A stretch of 64,000 nt of DNA from Polynucleobacter necessarius (lineage in GTDB: Bacteria; Pseudomonadota; Gammaproteobacteria; Burkholderiales; Burkholderiaceae): the NCBI RefSeq assembly GCF_900095215.1, contig NZ_LT606949.1, forward strand, positions 1,152,690 through 1,216,689, read 5' to 3'. The notes beneath the pieces were generated by a model, which worked only from the letters and a program-made list of their open reading frames with translations, was not told the origin of the DNA and did no database searches. The stretch's first letter is position 1, and each line of letters begins with the position of its first letter. Shown one piece after another: positions 1 to 9,248 of the stretch. The position numbers were made by a program, and so were the translations under genes.

Positions 1-107
1 TCAATGCTTTGGTAGCTGATGGCACGCAGTACGCGTGGAGGAACAGGGCTGGGGCCAGGAATGTGTAAAAAATGGCGTCCTGATGCATGGTTATCAAGTT
101 TCAACAT
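1..107 (-). CDS. Class V aminotransferase (serine/alanine-glyoxylate type), N-terminal fragment
   Basis: The reverse strand reads from an ATG at 107 out of the window. The first residues are MLKLDNHASGRHF followed by LHIPGPSPVPPRVLRAI. The pattern of an imPGPxxVPxRVLxA stretch close to the N-terminus is typical of serine-glyoxylate and alanine-glyoxylate aminotransferases, PLP enzymes that transaminate glyoxylate. Only about 35 residues are present, so neither the PLP lysine nor the full length can be checked. It is divergent from the GntR regulator at 329, and both promoters share a region with two identical palindromes, so it is probably controlled by that regulator. The family call is by recognition of the N-terminal motif only. 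Confidence 0.65.
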   Translation of the reverse strand, partial: MLKLDNHASGRHFLHIPGPSPVPPRVLRAISYQSI

Positions 108-199
108 GCTTGGTCTCACTTTTATATGGTGGCTTTATAGATCGTGAGTAGGGAGTTATTTCTGGCACTAGTGTATGACAATTTTTGCCAATTTTCCAT

Positions 200-211
200 T
201 TTGTATACAAA
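200..211. promoter_or_regulatory. Palindromic operator copy 1 (TTTGTATACAAA)
   Basis: A perfect 12-base inverted repeat, TTTGTATACAAA, lies between the divergent aminotransferase and GntR genes. The same 12 bases recur at 294-305. Short palindromes with a central GTATAC or similar core are typical operators of GntR/FadR-type regulators, and this one sits next to such a gene. Binding is inferred. Confidence 0.7.
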
Positions 212-293
212 TTATTTAAAATAATCCTATAAATAAAAGAAAAAATAGGCATTTAAAGCCCATCTTTATGGTTTATGATGACTGATGCTTAAT

Positions 294-305
294 TTTGTAT
301 ACAAA
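294..305. promoter_or_regulatory. Palindromic operator copy 2 (TTTGTATACAAA)
   Basis: This is the second perfect copy of TTTGTATACAAA, 94 bases from the first (about nine helical turns, so on nearly the same face of DNA). It lies 23 bases upstream of the GntR start codon, where a bound repressor would block the regulator's own transcription. Looping between the two copies is possible but inferred. Confidence 0.7.
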
Positions 306-328
306 TATAGAATTTAGGGGATTCCAAC

Positions 329-1024
329 ATGGTAGCCATAGAACAGCCTAATTCTCAGAACTTGCATGAGGCCACCTTTCAGAAGCTCAGATCGCTCTTG
401 GTCGAAGGAAAGATCGCGCCCGGGAGCAAACTCAATGAACGAGAACTCGCTGAGAGCCTAAATGTTTCTCGCACTCCTATGCGAGAGGCCATTCGTCGAC
501 TGGCTGCTGATGGCTTAGTTGAACTCATTGCCAATCGTGGCGCCATCGCAGTACAACTTAGCCTGGAAGATGTCATTCACACTTTTGATGTAATCGCTGA
601 CCTCGAAGGATTTTCTTGTGAACTAGCGGCAAACAATATTAGCGATGCCGCCCTCTCTGAATTAGAGGCCCTCCAATATGAAATGATGGCTTCCTATGCG
701 CGTCGTGATTTATCGAGTTACTACAAGCTCAATCTGCGTATCCACCATCTAATTAATCAAGCAGCAAATAACTCAGTGCTCTCTAGACTCTTCACACAAG
801 TCAATGCGCGCATCGAAGCCTTACGCTTTCGCTCCAATCAAGATGGCGTCAAATGGGAGAAGGCGGTTGAAGAACATCAAGAAATGCTCAACGCCCTTAA
901 AGCCAGGGATGCTGCACGCATGCGCAAGATCATGATTCAGCATGTGATGAACAAACGCGATGTTGTAGTGCAATTACTCAAATCAGAAGCAGAAATAAAA
1001 GATGCGGAGATAACCAAGTTATGA
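329..1024 (+). CDS. GntR family transcriptional regulator (FadR/FCD subfamily)
   Basis: The 231-residue protein has an N-terminal winged helix (about residues 12-80) with the GntR signature APGSKLNERELAESLNVSRT and MREAIRRLAADGLVE. A helical FCD ligand-binding domain follows at about 85-215, with candidate metal ligands in LRIHHLI, EEHQEML and MIQHVMNKRD. FCD regulators bind small organic acids and act as repressors or activators. It is intact. It sits between the divergent aminotransferase and a broken FAD/Fe-S oxidase, which suggests control of glycolate, glyoxylate or lactate metabolism. Two perfect palindromes upstream are its likely operators. The ATG at 329 follows a GGGGATTCC stretch and leaves the full domain intact. 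Its stop overlaps the next ATG at 1021, but that reading frame stops at once. Confidence 0.9.
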   Translation: MVAIEQPNSQNLHEATFQKLRSLLVEGKIAPGSKLNERELAESLNVSRTPMREAIRRLAADGLVELIANRGAIAVQLSLEDVIHTFDVIADLEGFSCELAANNISDAALSELEALQYEMMASYARRDLSSYYKLNLRIHHLINQAANNSVLSRLFTQVNARIEALRFRSNQDGVKWEKAVEEHQEMLNALKARDAARMRKIMIQHVMNKRDVVVQLLKSEAEIKDAEITKL

Positions 1025-1049
1025 ATAAGCCTATAGACCTCAAAGAATC

Positions 1050-4000
1050 ATGGTAGAACAGGCCGAGCTAGCTAAGCGCTTGCGCCAAGAGACTTCTGGC
1101 GAAGTAATGACCGATAGCGCCAGTCGTGGCCGTTACGCAACCGATGCCTCCATCTACCAAGCAATGCCGGTTGCTGTGTTTGTGCCAAAGACTGCCCAAG
1201 ATATCGCGAGTGCGATTCAGATTGCCGCTGAAATGGGTGTGCCTGTACTACCCCGCGGTGGTGGCACCAGCCAATGCGGTCAAACCACTGGCGCAGTCAC
1301 TGGTGATTGATAACACCAAATATTTCAGAAATGTTTTAGACCTCAATCTTGATAAAGGCTATGTTGAAGTTGAACCAGGCATCGCGCTGGACCATCTCAA
1401 TAGCTTATTGAAGCAACATGGCCTCTGGTATCCAGTAGATGTTTCTACTGCGGCACAAGCAACGATTGGTGGCATGGCTGGTAACAACTCTTGCGGTAGT
1501 CGCTCCATTGCTTACGGCAATATGGCGCATAACATATTGGGTATTGATGCATGGTTAGCCAATGGACAAGTAGCGCAGTTTGGTAATTACGCCAATAGCA
1601 CTGCGGTCGCACAACAATTGAGCGACCCTGTTAAAAATCTAGCCACTACACTGGCCCCCGAGATTGAGAAGTGCTTTCCGAAAGTATTGAGACGGGTTGC
1701 AGGATATAACCTCGATATCTTCAATCCCCAAAGTGAATTGCCTTACACCCAAGATGGCAGTATGAACTTAGCCCATTTATTAGTGGGCAGTGAAGGCATC
1801 CTGGCTTATTACAAGTCACTCAAACTCGCGCCTTTACCCCAACACAAAGTACTAGGCATTGTGAACTTTGCGAGCTTTTATAAGGCAATGGATAGTGCCC
1901 AGCATAGTGTGAAGCTAGGCCATACCGCTGTTGAGTTGGTTTATCGGACCATGATTGATTTGGCGCGCAGTAATCCCAGTTTTAAGACAACCATTGAAAC
2001 CACCTTAATCGATCACACAGCGCAAACTCCTGCAGCTATTTTGTTAGTGGAGTTTTCTGGCGAAGCGCATGCACTGCTTTTGGAAAAGCTTAAGGCCTTA
2101 CAAGAACTCATGAGCGATCTGGGCTTACCTGACTCCGTTGTGTCGATGCCTGATGCTAGCCTACAGAAGCACCTATGGGAAGTACGCAAGGCGGGGCTCA
2201 ATATCATGATGAGCCTCAAAGGGGATGGCAAACCAGTGAGCTTTATTGAAGACTGTGCCGTACCGCTTGAGAGTCTTGCTGATTACACCAAAGCATTGAC
2301 AGAAGTATTTGCCCAATATGGCTCGCGTGGCACTTGGTATGCCCACGCATCCGTAGGGATATTACATATACGCCATATTCTGGATATGCAGAAGAAGCAT
2401 CAGCGTTGGTTCGTAAATACAAAGGTGCTTATAGTGGTGAGCATGGTGATGGTCTATGCCGTGGCGATTGGATCTCCTGGCAGTTTGGCCCTAAGATCAC
2501 CGAAGCCCTTTCAGAAATCAAATACGCATTCGACCCCAATGGATTATTTAATCCAGGCAAGATCGTCAATCCACCAAAAATGGATGACTCCATCAACTTT
2601 AGATTTCCGCCAAGTTATAAAGTTATTCCATTGCAGCCAGCACTCGACTGGTCTGCCTGGAACGTACAAAACGATCCCGTTACAGAAAAAACTACCGCAC
2701 CAGGCACTGGCGGCGATCCAGCTATGGGTTTAGCCAAAGCAGTCGAGATGTGCAACAACAATGGTCACTGCCGCCAGTTTGATGCGGAAGTGATGTGTCC
2801 TAGTGATCGCGTTACCCGTGACGAGAGACACCTTACTCGTGGTCGAGCCAATACCTTACGTCTTGCGCTATCTAATCAGCTCGATCTAAAGAGCGGAACC
2901 ACAACCGATTCTTCTCCATTGGCCAGCGAGGCCATCAAAGAAGTGATGGAGCTATGCGTCAGCTGTAAGGCTTGCCGCCGTGAGTGCCCCACTGGTGTGG
3001 ATATGGCGAAGATGAAGATTGAATTTCTTTCTGCCTACAAAAAGCGTGCGGGTCACTCATTGCGTGATTTGGCGGTTGCCTATCTTCCTAAGGACGCCAG
3101 CACGATTAGCAATATTCCATTTTTGCCAAGCCTTCTTAATCTGCGCAATCACATTACACCGATCGCCAGGCTCCAAGAATGGGTTATGGGCATCTCAGCA
3201 CAAAGGAGCTTGCCGATCTGGAAGAGCAAAACATTCTGAAACCAAAAGGTAAAAGATACTTATCAATACACTCCTGAACAATTGGCAAGCAATGAACATG
3301 GTACAGGCGTTGTGCTATTGGGCGATACGTTTAACGCCTACTTCGAAGATGAAAACCGCCAAGCGGCATTGAAAGTACTTAATGCCGCAGGCTATCGCGT
3401 GCATATCCCGCATAAAAGTCAATGTGAGAGTCAAAGCAAGAGCCAGCAAAATAAGAATCAAGACAATACTTGCTCTAAAGAGTTTTGCTGCGGTAGAACC
3501 TATTTAGCAGCAGGCATGGTTGATAAAGCTAAGACCACTTTGGGTGAGCTGGTTGATCATCTGGCACCTTTTGCGGAAAAGAACACCCCTATTATTGGTT
3601 TAGAACCCTCTTGTCTATTTACTCTAAAAGATGCAGCATTGGTCATGGGCTTTGGCGAACGTGCGATTACTGTCTCTAAACAAGCACAGTTGCTAGAAGA
3701 AGTGTTGGCGAACGAAGCAAAGGCTGGCAATCTCAAGCTAAACCTGCAAGCAGCTGATAAATCAGTGCTGTTTCATGGTCACCGTCATCAGAAGCCCTTT
3801 GCTGCAGTTACCCCCGCAATGGAATTGCTCAAACTCATACCCAATGCAGAGCCCAAACTCATTGAGTCATCGTGCTGCGGTATGGCGGGTAGTGTTGGCT
3901 ACGAGACAGAGCACATTGATGTGTCTAAGCAAATGGCAGAAGCCAGTCTTTTGCCTAGTATCTGTAAGTCGCCAGATAGCTGGGTAATAGCTGATGGCAA

Positions 4001-4079
4001 AAGCTGTCGTCACCAGATTGCTGATAGCACCCAAAGAGAAGCGGTACATATCGCCAGAATCTTGGCGGCGCACTTATAA
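1050..4079 (+). pseudogene. FAD-binding and Fe-S oxidoreductase (D-lactate/glycolate dehydrogenase-like), broken
   Basis: The intact form would be a protein of about 1000 residues: an FAD-binding PCMH domain (PRGGGTSQCGQ near 1255), an FAD-oxidase C-terminal domain (YSGEHGDGL near 2430), a ferredoxin-type cysteine motif (CVSCKACRRECP near 2955) and a CCG-type cysteine-rich domain (CCGRTYLAAG at 3487, SSCCGMAGSVG near 3870). Such fusions oxidise D-lactate or other 2-hydroxy acids. Three lesions are visible. Near 1300 the frame shifts so that SLVIDNTKY continues in another frame. Near 2385 a deletion of roughly ten codons relative to relatives shifts it back. An in-frame TGA lies at 3237-3239, after which the C-terminal domain stays open to 4079. 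All domain cores remain recognisable, so decay is recent. Its neighbours GntR and the aminotransferase suggest a glyoxylate-linked role. Confidence 0.88.
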
Positions 4080-4112
4080 AGCAATCAAAGAAATAGGCAA
4101 GAGATGGTGTGA

Positions 4113-4484
4113 TTAGCGAATCACGCCATAGCCCACCATCAACAAGGTTCCAGTCAACAAGGCTAGGACCAATCGCTTAGTAAGCTTAGAGACCATCACG
4201 GCAATCGCCAAGGCGCAAATCAAAATGCGTATCCACAAAGGTACGGTTGCCATCAGACCGAGCGGCATCATAATCAAACGGACTGTGAGTGCAGCAACCA
4301 TTGCATAAGTTACAGCAGCCAGCCACCGAAAGATCTCGCTGTCCTGATTAATGCTTTGCGACAAACATACCCCAATGGCGCGACAGAAATACGTACCAAG
4401 ACATGCCCCAATCAAGGCAATCCAAAGACCCCAACCAGAGAGGGCATCACTCATGTGCTTCAAAGTATCAGCTACCCCGCTCAT
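4113..4484 (-). CDS. azlD: AzlD-family branched-chain amino acid exporter subunit
   Basis: The product has 123 residues and about four hydrophobic segments (near residues 17-40, 52-75, 80-100 and 104-122). AzlD proteins are small inner-membrane partners of AzlC and together export branched-chain amino acids. Its ATG overlaps the stop of the upstream azlC gene as ATGA at 4481-4484, so the pair is translationally coupled. Length and hydrophobicity match the family. The partner azlC carries an in-frame stop, so this subunit may now have no partner. Confidence 0.7.
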   Translation of the reverse strand: MSGVADTLKHMSDALSGWGLWIALIGACLGTYFCRAIGVCLSQSINQDSEIFRWLAAVTYAMVAALTVRLIMMPLGLMATVPLWIRILICALAIAVMVSKLTKRLVLALLTGTLLMVGYGVIR

Positions 4485-5266
4485 CCGATCACTCCCGCTT
4501 TTTTGCGCAAGTACTTGCGATCAATAAAGTAAGCAATCGTGCCCGCCACTAAACCAGAGGTTAATAAACTCGTATCACGATCGACAATGAAGAAGATTGG
4601 GCCAAAGATGCAGCCCAGTAAAAGTGCAATGCGATTAATCCAAGGCTTTACTTCAGTAAAAGTGAGCAAGAAAAATAGTGGGTTAATAAATACAAGGCCA
4701 AGAGTGATGTAGGCAGGCACCATGCCAGCCAACAAGTAACCCAGAATGGTGCCCGGAATTGAAATTAACCAACACAGCAAGCCAAGCCCAACAAAGTAGC
4801 CCAGATGATGCTTAATCTCAATCGCATGAAACTCGCGCATCGAGATAGCCCATGCTGTCATTGCCAACAAATGCACTGAGGCATATAGACTGCGATTGCG
4901 ATCTTTTTGATGAAACTACGGAAAGAGCGTCACCGTCATGGTGATAAAACGTGTCGAAGTTAATGTGCCCGCCAGAGCGATCGCAAAAACAGATGATCCA
5001 GTAATTGCCATCTCAAGCAAGACAACCTGCCCCGGTAATGCGCACATAAAAAATGAAGTGAAGGTCGTAAACCAAACATCAAAGCCATTGGTTTTACCCA
5101 TCGCCCCAAAACCCACCATGTCGGCAAAGAGTACGATTGCGGGAGCGCCTGCGGCATCGCGTATGCCAGACCAAAAAGCATCACTGGCATTTTTGAAGCG
5201 TTGGACCATAGCCTCTTCTAGCGCGATTTCACTAGGATCAATATATGGCTGGTCTTGGGATGACAT
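4481..5266 (-). pseudogene. azlC: AzlC-family branched-chain amino acid exporter, interrupted by TAG
   Basis: The first part (from 5266) has the AzlC signatures FWSGIRDAAGAPAIVLFADM and FFMCALPGQVVLLE. The frame then meets TAG at 4916-4918 and continues open in the same frame to 4481 with the remaining membrane helices, ending RKYLRKKAGVIG. Without the stop the protein would be 261 residues, close to family length. The only lesion seen is this amber codon. The gene should encode the large membrane subunit of an AzlCD exporter with azlD downstream. It is called a pseudogene because translation would end at residue 116, before most of the helices. Confidence 0.82.
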
Positions 5267-5293
5267 GGAATCCTTGTAAAAGATTGTGAATAT

Positions 5294-6418
5294 TTATGCT
5301 GACCGGGCTTTTTGACCTAAAGCCCACTCAATATGTTCAGTCACTAAATGGTCAGCGCTTGGAAGCGCTGCGCTTAATGCCTCGGCAATGGCACTCACCT
5401 CCACTCCATTCGCTAACGCATTACCCATTGCTACCGCCAGATTGCGGCGCCAACGGCTGTAGCCAATTCTCCGAATAGCGCTACCTTCGTGACGTTGCTC
5501 AAACTCTTCCTCGGTCCAAGACCATAGCTGCAAGAGTGTTGCCTGACCTAAACCATTACGTTTGGCAAAGTCAGGTAACTGACTTCTCTTGGCAAACTTA
5601 TTCCATGGACAAATCAGCTGGCAATCATCGCAGCCATATACGCGATTACCCATGGCTTTTCTGAACTCAACTGGTATGGCATCAGGATTTTCAATGATTA
5701 AGTAAGAAATGCAGCGACGCGCATCCAATTGATATGGCGCGGTAATAGCTTTGGTTGGACAGACATCTATGCAGGACGTACAAGTGCCACAATGCACTTC
5801 AATCTCTTGGCCAATCGGTAGCGGCACATCCACCAAGATCTCACCTAAAAAAAAAGTCGAGCCAGATTCTCGATTAAGTAGAAGCGTGTGCTTACCACGC
5901 CAACCTAAGCCAGCTTTACGCGCTAACTCCACTTCCATCAAAGGTGCTGAGTCAGTAAATACACGATAACCGAGCTTGCCAATGCGCTCTTCAATGAGTT
6001 TGGCAAATTCTTGTAAGCGATTACGCAGCACCTTGTGATAGTCGCGCCCTCGGGCATAGATTGAGACAACGGCCTGAGTTGGATCTTCTAGTCGTTGCCA
6101 CTCAGCATCAAAATCCGTTTCTGGTGGCAAGTAGTTCATCGAGACGCAAATGACCCGCACCGTACCAGGAACTAAAAGCTCAGGATTGGAACGCAATTGA
6201 GCATGACGCTGCATGTATTCCATCTGGCCGTGACGACCGTCAGCCAGCCATTCCTGCAAACGCTCTGCTGCAGGACCTAAATGGGTATCGGTAATTCGCA
6301 CGCCATGAAACCCCAATGCCAAAGCCTGACCATCAAGCCAATCACGGAGATTAGACGCATCTAAGGATTGAGGGGTGGCAGATAGTGGCATATGAAATAC
6401 AGAATGTAGCGCAATCAT
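5294..6418 (-). CDS. queG: Epoxyqueuosine reductase QueG
   Basis: The 374-residue enzyme performs the last step of queuosine synthesis in tRNA, reducing epoxyqueuosine with cobalamin and two 4Fe-4S clusters. Both clusters are visible: CGTCTSCIDVCP at about residues 211-222 with a further Cys in RRCISYL, and GCDDCQLICPW at about 265-275. The catalytic-region stretch TDSAPLMEVELARKAGLGWR is present near residue 160. The C-terminal HEAT-like part (RRIGYSRWRRNLAVAMGN) is intact. It is divergent from tsaE with only 16 bases between the two start codons, so the promoters must overlap the coding starts. An internal ATG at codon 10 is an alternative start. Confidence 0.95.
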   Translation of the reverse strand: MIALHSVFHMPLSATPQSLDASNLRDWLDGQALALGFHGVRITDTHLGPAAERLQEWLADGRHGQMEYMQRHAQLRSNPELLVPGTVRVICVSMNYLPPETDFDAEWQRLEDPTQAVVSIYARGRDYHKVLRNRLQEFAKLIEERIGKLGYRVFTDSAPLMEVELARKAGLGWRGKHTLLLNRESGSTFFLGEILVDVPLPIGQEIEVHCGTCTSCIDVCPTKAITAPYQLDARRCISYLIIENPDAIPVEFRKAMGNRVYGCDDCQLICPWNKFAKRSQLPDFAKRNGLGQATLLQLWSWTEEEFEQRHEGSAIRRIGYSRWRRNLAVAMGNALANGVEVSAIAEALSAALPSADHLVTEHIEWALGQKARSA

Positions 6419-6434
6419 TGAATAAACTAGGGGA

Positions 6435-6977
6435 ATGGTTCAAACACCGATAATCCCCTCTCCAATTACTGCAATAGAACTCGATTGTAGACAGGAAACT
6501 GGTACCGCCATCCTTGCCAAACAATTGGCCGCCAGCCTCGAGAAATTTCTGACCCAACAGGCGAATTCTCACCTTAATATTTCCTTAGAGGGTGATTTGG
6601 GCGCCGGCAAAACTACTTTTGCCAGATATCTGATCCAGGCACTCGGTCATGATGGCAAAGTAAAGAGTCCCACCTATACATTGTGCGAGCCCTATCCACT
6701 GCAATTAAAAGATCAAGTTCTTACCGTTCACCATTTTGATTTGTATCGCATGCGTGATCCACTCGAATGGCAAGAGGCAGGATTTGCTGAGCATTTTGAT
6801 GCTCCTGGCATCTGCATGATTGAGTGGCCAGAAAAAGCGGAAGGTACTTTGCCAGATTTTGATATTCAGATTCAACTGTCTGCTGGCGCGGATGAAAACG
6901 AACGCGCTATCAAGATCAATGCCATCACTGAATCTGGAAAAATGGCATTACAAGAACTCAAAGCAATGCGCAAGTAA
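6435..6977 (+). CDS. tsaE: tRNA threonylcarbamoyladenosine biosynthesis ATPase TsaE
   Basis: TsaE is the P-loop ATPase that resets the TsaBD complex making t6A37 on ANN-decoding tRNAs. The 180-residue protein has the Walker A motif EGDLGAGKTTFAR near residue 53, the SPTYTLCEPY stretch, HFDLYR (a Walker B-like part) and the IEWPEKAEG motif near residue 130, all typical. The stop codon overlaps the ATG of the amidase gene (TAATG at 6975-6979), so the two are translationally coupled, an arrangement common in betaproteobacteria. Confidence 0.95.
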   Translation: MVQTPIIPSPITAIELDCRQETGTAILAKQLAASLEKFLTQQANSHLNISLEGDLGAGKTTFARYLIQALGHDGKVKSPTYTLCEPYPLQLKDQVLTVHHFDLYRMRDPLEWQEAGFAEHFDAPGICMIEWPEKAEGTLPDFDIQIQLSAGADENERAIKINAITESGKMALQELKAMRK

Positions 6978-8338
6978 TGAATTTGCAATACATGACCGCA
7001 AAGACAATAAATCTCTCGAAAAGACAGGCACTCAAGACTTCAGCGAAGTTTTTGAGCTTTGCCTTATTACTTACAGAGCTTGATCTTGCCTGGGGCGCTA
7101 AGATTCTTGGTGTGCGCGTCTGGCCTTCTGAGGATTACACCCGCGTTACCTTGGAATCAGATACACCACTACCGATTACCCAGCAGATACTGACCAACCC
7201 AGATCGCTTTGTAGTGGATGTTCAGGGCTTAGAACTCAATCCCACGCTGCAAGATTTAGTGGCCAAAGTAAAACCCAACGACCCCTACATCTCTCAAGTT
7301 CGGGTGGGGCAATTTCAGCCAGGGATAGTGCGCTTGGTGTTTGACTTAAAAGAACCGATCAAACCACAACTCTTCACCTTGGATCCCATTGGTGAGTATA
7401 ACTACCGCATGGTATTTGACTTATACCCCACTACTCCACCCGATCCATTAATGGCTTTAGTGAGAAGCAGCGCCAAAAAAAAAAGCGCACTCGAAAAATC
7501 GAATGAAGAAATCGATCTGATTGCGCAGTTCGCCACCAAGAAAGAAAAAGAGCTTGCCAAGACTCCAGCGCCGCTAGTTTCTCAATCGATTCCAGAGATT
7601 AAAGAGGCTCCAGCGGGTGCTAAATATAAACGTTTAATCACGATTGCGATTGATCCTGGTCACGGCGGTGAAGATCCTGGCGCCATTGGTGCGGCGGGCT
7701 CTAGAGAAAAGAATGTCGTGCTCGCCATTGCAAAGAGACTCAAGGACAAGATTGAAGGCGAAGCCTATATGCGCCCTTTCTTAACCAGAGATGGCGATTA
7801 CTTTGTGCCACTGCATGTCAGAGTACAAAAATCCAGACGCGTTGAAGCGGATTTATTTGTTTCCATTCATGCGGATGCCTTTATTGAAAGAAATGCCAAA
7901 GGCGCTTCCGTATTTGCACTCTCGCAAATGGGAGCCAGTAGTACCACCGCACGCTGGATGGCCAATAAAGAAAATGCTTCCGACTTGATTGGTGGCATTA
8001 ATATCAAAACTCAAGATCGGCAGGTTGCCAATCTACTCCTCGATATGTCGACCACCGCGCAAATTAAAGACTCTCTGCAAGCGGGCAACTCCATCTTGAG
8101 ACAAATCGGGGGATTTGCACCCCTACACAAGCCCAAAGTAGAGCAAGCTAGTTTTGCCGTTTTAAAGGCCCCAGACATCCCCTCCATCCTTGTGGAAACC
8201 GCTTTTATCAGCAACCCACAGGAAGAGGCCCGCTTAAACGACGATAGCTACCAGGACAGGATCGCAGAAGCTATTTTGAATGGAATTAAGGACTATTTTT
8301 CCAAAAATCCACCAGTCGCCAGACGGGTAAATTCATAA
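6977..8338 (+). CDS. amiC: N-acetylmuramoyl-L-alanine amidase (AMIN + Amidase_3)
   Basis: This exported amidase splits septal peptidoglycan for daughter-cell separation. The 453-residue protein has a leader with a KRQALKTSAKF basic stretch and hydrophobic core up to about residue 40, then an AMIN domain (about 42-150), a charged linker, and the zinc-dependent Amidase_3 domain from about 215. Zinc and catalytic residues are seen in AIDPGHGGEDPGA, SREKNVVLAIA, FVSIHADAF and ILVETAFISN. It is coupled to tsaE through TAATG. The leader has KR rather than RR, so Tat export is uncertain. The symbol follows the AMIN-containing class; amiA or amiC cannot be separated from sequence alone. Confidence 0.9.
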   Translation: MNLQYMTAKTINLSKRQALKTSAKFLSFALLLTELDLAWGAKILGVRVWPSEDYTRVTLESDTPLPITQQILTNPDRFVVDVQGLELNPTLQDLVAKVKPNDPYISQVRVGQFQPGIVRLVFDLKEPIKPQLFTLDPIGEYNYRMVFDLYPTTPPDPLMALVRSSAKKKSALEKSNEEIDLIAQFATKKEKELAKTPAPLVSQSIPEIKEAPAGAKYKRLITIAIDPGHGGEDPGAIGAAGSREKNVVLAIAKRLKDKIEGEAYMRPFLTRDGDYFVPLHVRVQKSRRVEADLFVSIHADAFIERNAKGASVFALSQMGASSTTARWMANKENASDLIGGINIKTQDRQVANLLLDMSTTAQIKDSLQAGNSILRQIGGFAPLHKPKVEQASFAVLKAPDIPSILVETAFISNPQEEARLNDDSYQDRIAEAILNGIKDYFSKNPPVARRVNS

Positions 8339-8406
8339 GCCACTTGTAACTACAATGGCTGACGGGCTGACCTAGCAGACCTTAGGGACGCAAACAAACT
8401 TCTTGC

Positions 8407-8412
8407 TATAAT
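8407..8412 (+). promoter_or_regulatory. Likely -10 box of tRNA-Lys promoter
   Basis: A perfect TATAAT lies 14 bases before the first tRNA base, in the context CTTGCTATAATTCATGG. No convincing -35 box is seen at the usual distance. Confidence 0.6.
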
Positions 8413-8425
8413 TCATGGCTTAATT

Positions 8426-8501
8426 GGGTCGGTGGCTCAGTCGGTAGAGCAGCGGACTTTTAATCCGTTGGTCGCGAGTTCGAATCTCGCCCGACCCACC
8501 A
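8426..8501 (+). tRNA. tRNA-Lys (TTT anticodon)
   Basis: The 76-base gene has a 7-bp acceptor stem (GGGTCGG with the matching CCGACCC), an anticodon loop with TTT in GACTTTTAATC, the T-loop GTTCGAATC, and an encoded CCA end. It is complete. Its 3' end and the following terminator recur in part at 9473-9575 and 11317-11362, which marks the gene as a likely integration site. Confidence 0.97.
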
Positions 8502-8508
8502 GTTATAC

Positions 8509-8538
8509 AAAAGCCTCTAGAGACATCTAGGGGCTTTT
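8509..8538 (+). terminator. Rho-independent terminator of tRNA-Lys
   Basis: AAAAGCCTCTAGA at 8509-8521 pairs with TCTAGGGGCTTTT at 8526-8538 around a four-base loop with one wobble pair, and is followed by more T. Degenerate copies of this hairpin follow the tRNA-Lys fragments at 9473 and 11317. Confidence 0.85.
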
Positions 8539-8601
8539 TCTTTTGCCAAGCAACATAATTGACAAAGCCCTTTTCCATTGAAACATTCAAACACTTTTTT
8601 A

Positions 8602-8627
8602 AAATCATGCTATGATGAAATCATGCT
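8602..8627 (+). promoter_or_regulatory. Promoter with direct repeats before the toxin-antitoxin-like pair
   Basis: The ten-base direct repeat AAATCATGCT occurs at 8602-8611 and 8618-8627. A TATGAT box at 8611-8616 lies between and partly within the repeats, 35 bases before the first start codon. Repeats overlapping a -10 box suit the autoregulation usual for antitoxin genes. This is inference from position. Confidence 0.5.
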
Positions 8628-8650
8628 GCATGAATATAGAGGAGAATGCC

Positions 8651-8941
8651 ATGGGCGCAGTCATTGATCATCAAGTCATTAAATCCATTGGATCTAGTGG
8701 ACAGATCTCGCTTGGTAAAGAGCATGCGGGACGCCAAGTATTAGTAGAAACTCCCGAACCTGGCGTTTGGGTAATTCGAACCGCCACGGTTGTTCCCGAT
8801 AATGAACGCTGGATGCATACACCCTCTGTTAAAAAGGATTTATCAGCAGCATTGGCTTTGGCACAAAAAACACCAGCCAAAGCAACTGACCTTTCTAAAT
8901 TAAAAATGGCTAAAGCTCATGGCGCGAAACGCAAAGCCTGA
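8651..8941 (+). CDS. Small AbrB-like protein, putative antitoxin
   Basis: The 96-residue product starts at the ATG at 8651, seven bases after an AGAGGAG ribosome site; an upstream in-frame ATG at 8612 lacks a site. The stretch IKSIGSSGQISLGKEHAGRQV resembles the swapped-hairpin AbrB/SpoVT fold (compare SSKGQITLPK in AbrB). The C-terminal part is basic and low in complexity, ending HGAKRKA. It overlaps the next gene by 23 bases, as small antitoxin genes often do. It lies between two copies of the tRNA-Lys 3' end. The antitoxin role is inferred from fold hint, size, overlap and context; I do not recognise a named family. Confidence 0.5.
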   Translation: MGAVIDHQVIKSIGSSGQISLGKEHAGRQVLVETPEPGVWVIRTATVVPDNERWMHTPSVKKDLSAALALAQKTPAKATDLSKLKMAKAHGAKRKA

Positions 8942-9248
8942 GCCCTTAGTTGAGCTTGATCTAAATAGCCCTATCTTCCAATCTACTTGGGAGAGCCTAG
9001 AGCCAACCGAGCAAGAGAAAGCTTTTGCTACTTTTGAGCAAATCACGCAATTGACCTGGAACCAGGTTTATCGCGACAAGGGATTGAGATGGGAAAATAT
9101 TCATAGCATTCCTGCACCAAAAGGCATTGATGCACTCTACTCATTTCGAGTTAGCAAATCAATCCGAGGAATTGGCTTTAGAGAAGCTCATTTCCTCAGC
9201 GTGTTATTAATTGCACCAGATCATGATGCCGCATATGGAAAAAAGTAA
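8919..9248 (+). CDS. Small RelE/ParE-like protein, putative toxin
   Basis: The 109-residue product has a C-terminal half, SFRVSKSIRGIGFREAHF then LLIAPDHDAAYGKK, that resembles the beta-sheet and tail of RelE/ParE-fold toxins (an S-R-I core strand, a basic region, and a closing HPDHD-like motif). It overlaps the putative antitoxin by 23 bases and is followed by a third small, frameshifted gene that starts inside its last codons. Catalytic residues cannot be assigned confidently. It could instead be a non-toxic partner of unknown role. Confidence 0.5.
   Translation: MARNAKPEPLVELDLNSPIFQSTWESLEPTEQEKAFATFEQITQLTWNQVYRDKGLRWENIHSIPAPKGIDALYSFRVSKSIRGIGFREAHFLSVLLIAPDHDAAYGKK

Noticed and set aside
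4938..5279. A 113-codon plus-strand open frame opposite azlC.
   Set aside because: It is the antisense shadow of the azlC coding region, which shows clear family motifs on the other strand.
8420..8608. Minus-strand open frame across tRNA-Lys.
   Set aside because: It overlaps a clear tRNA gene and its terminator and has no coding features.
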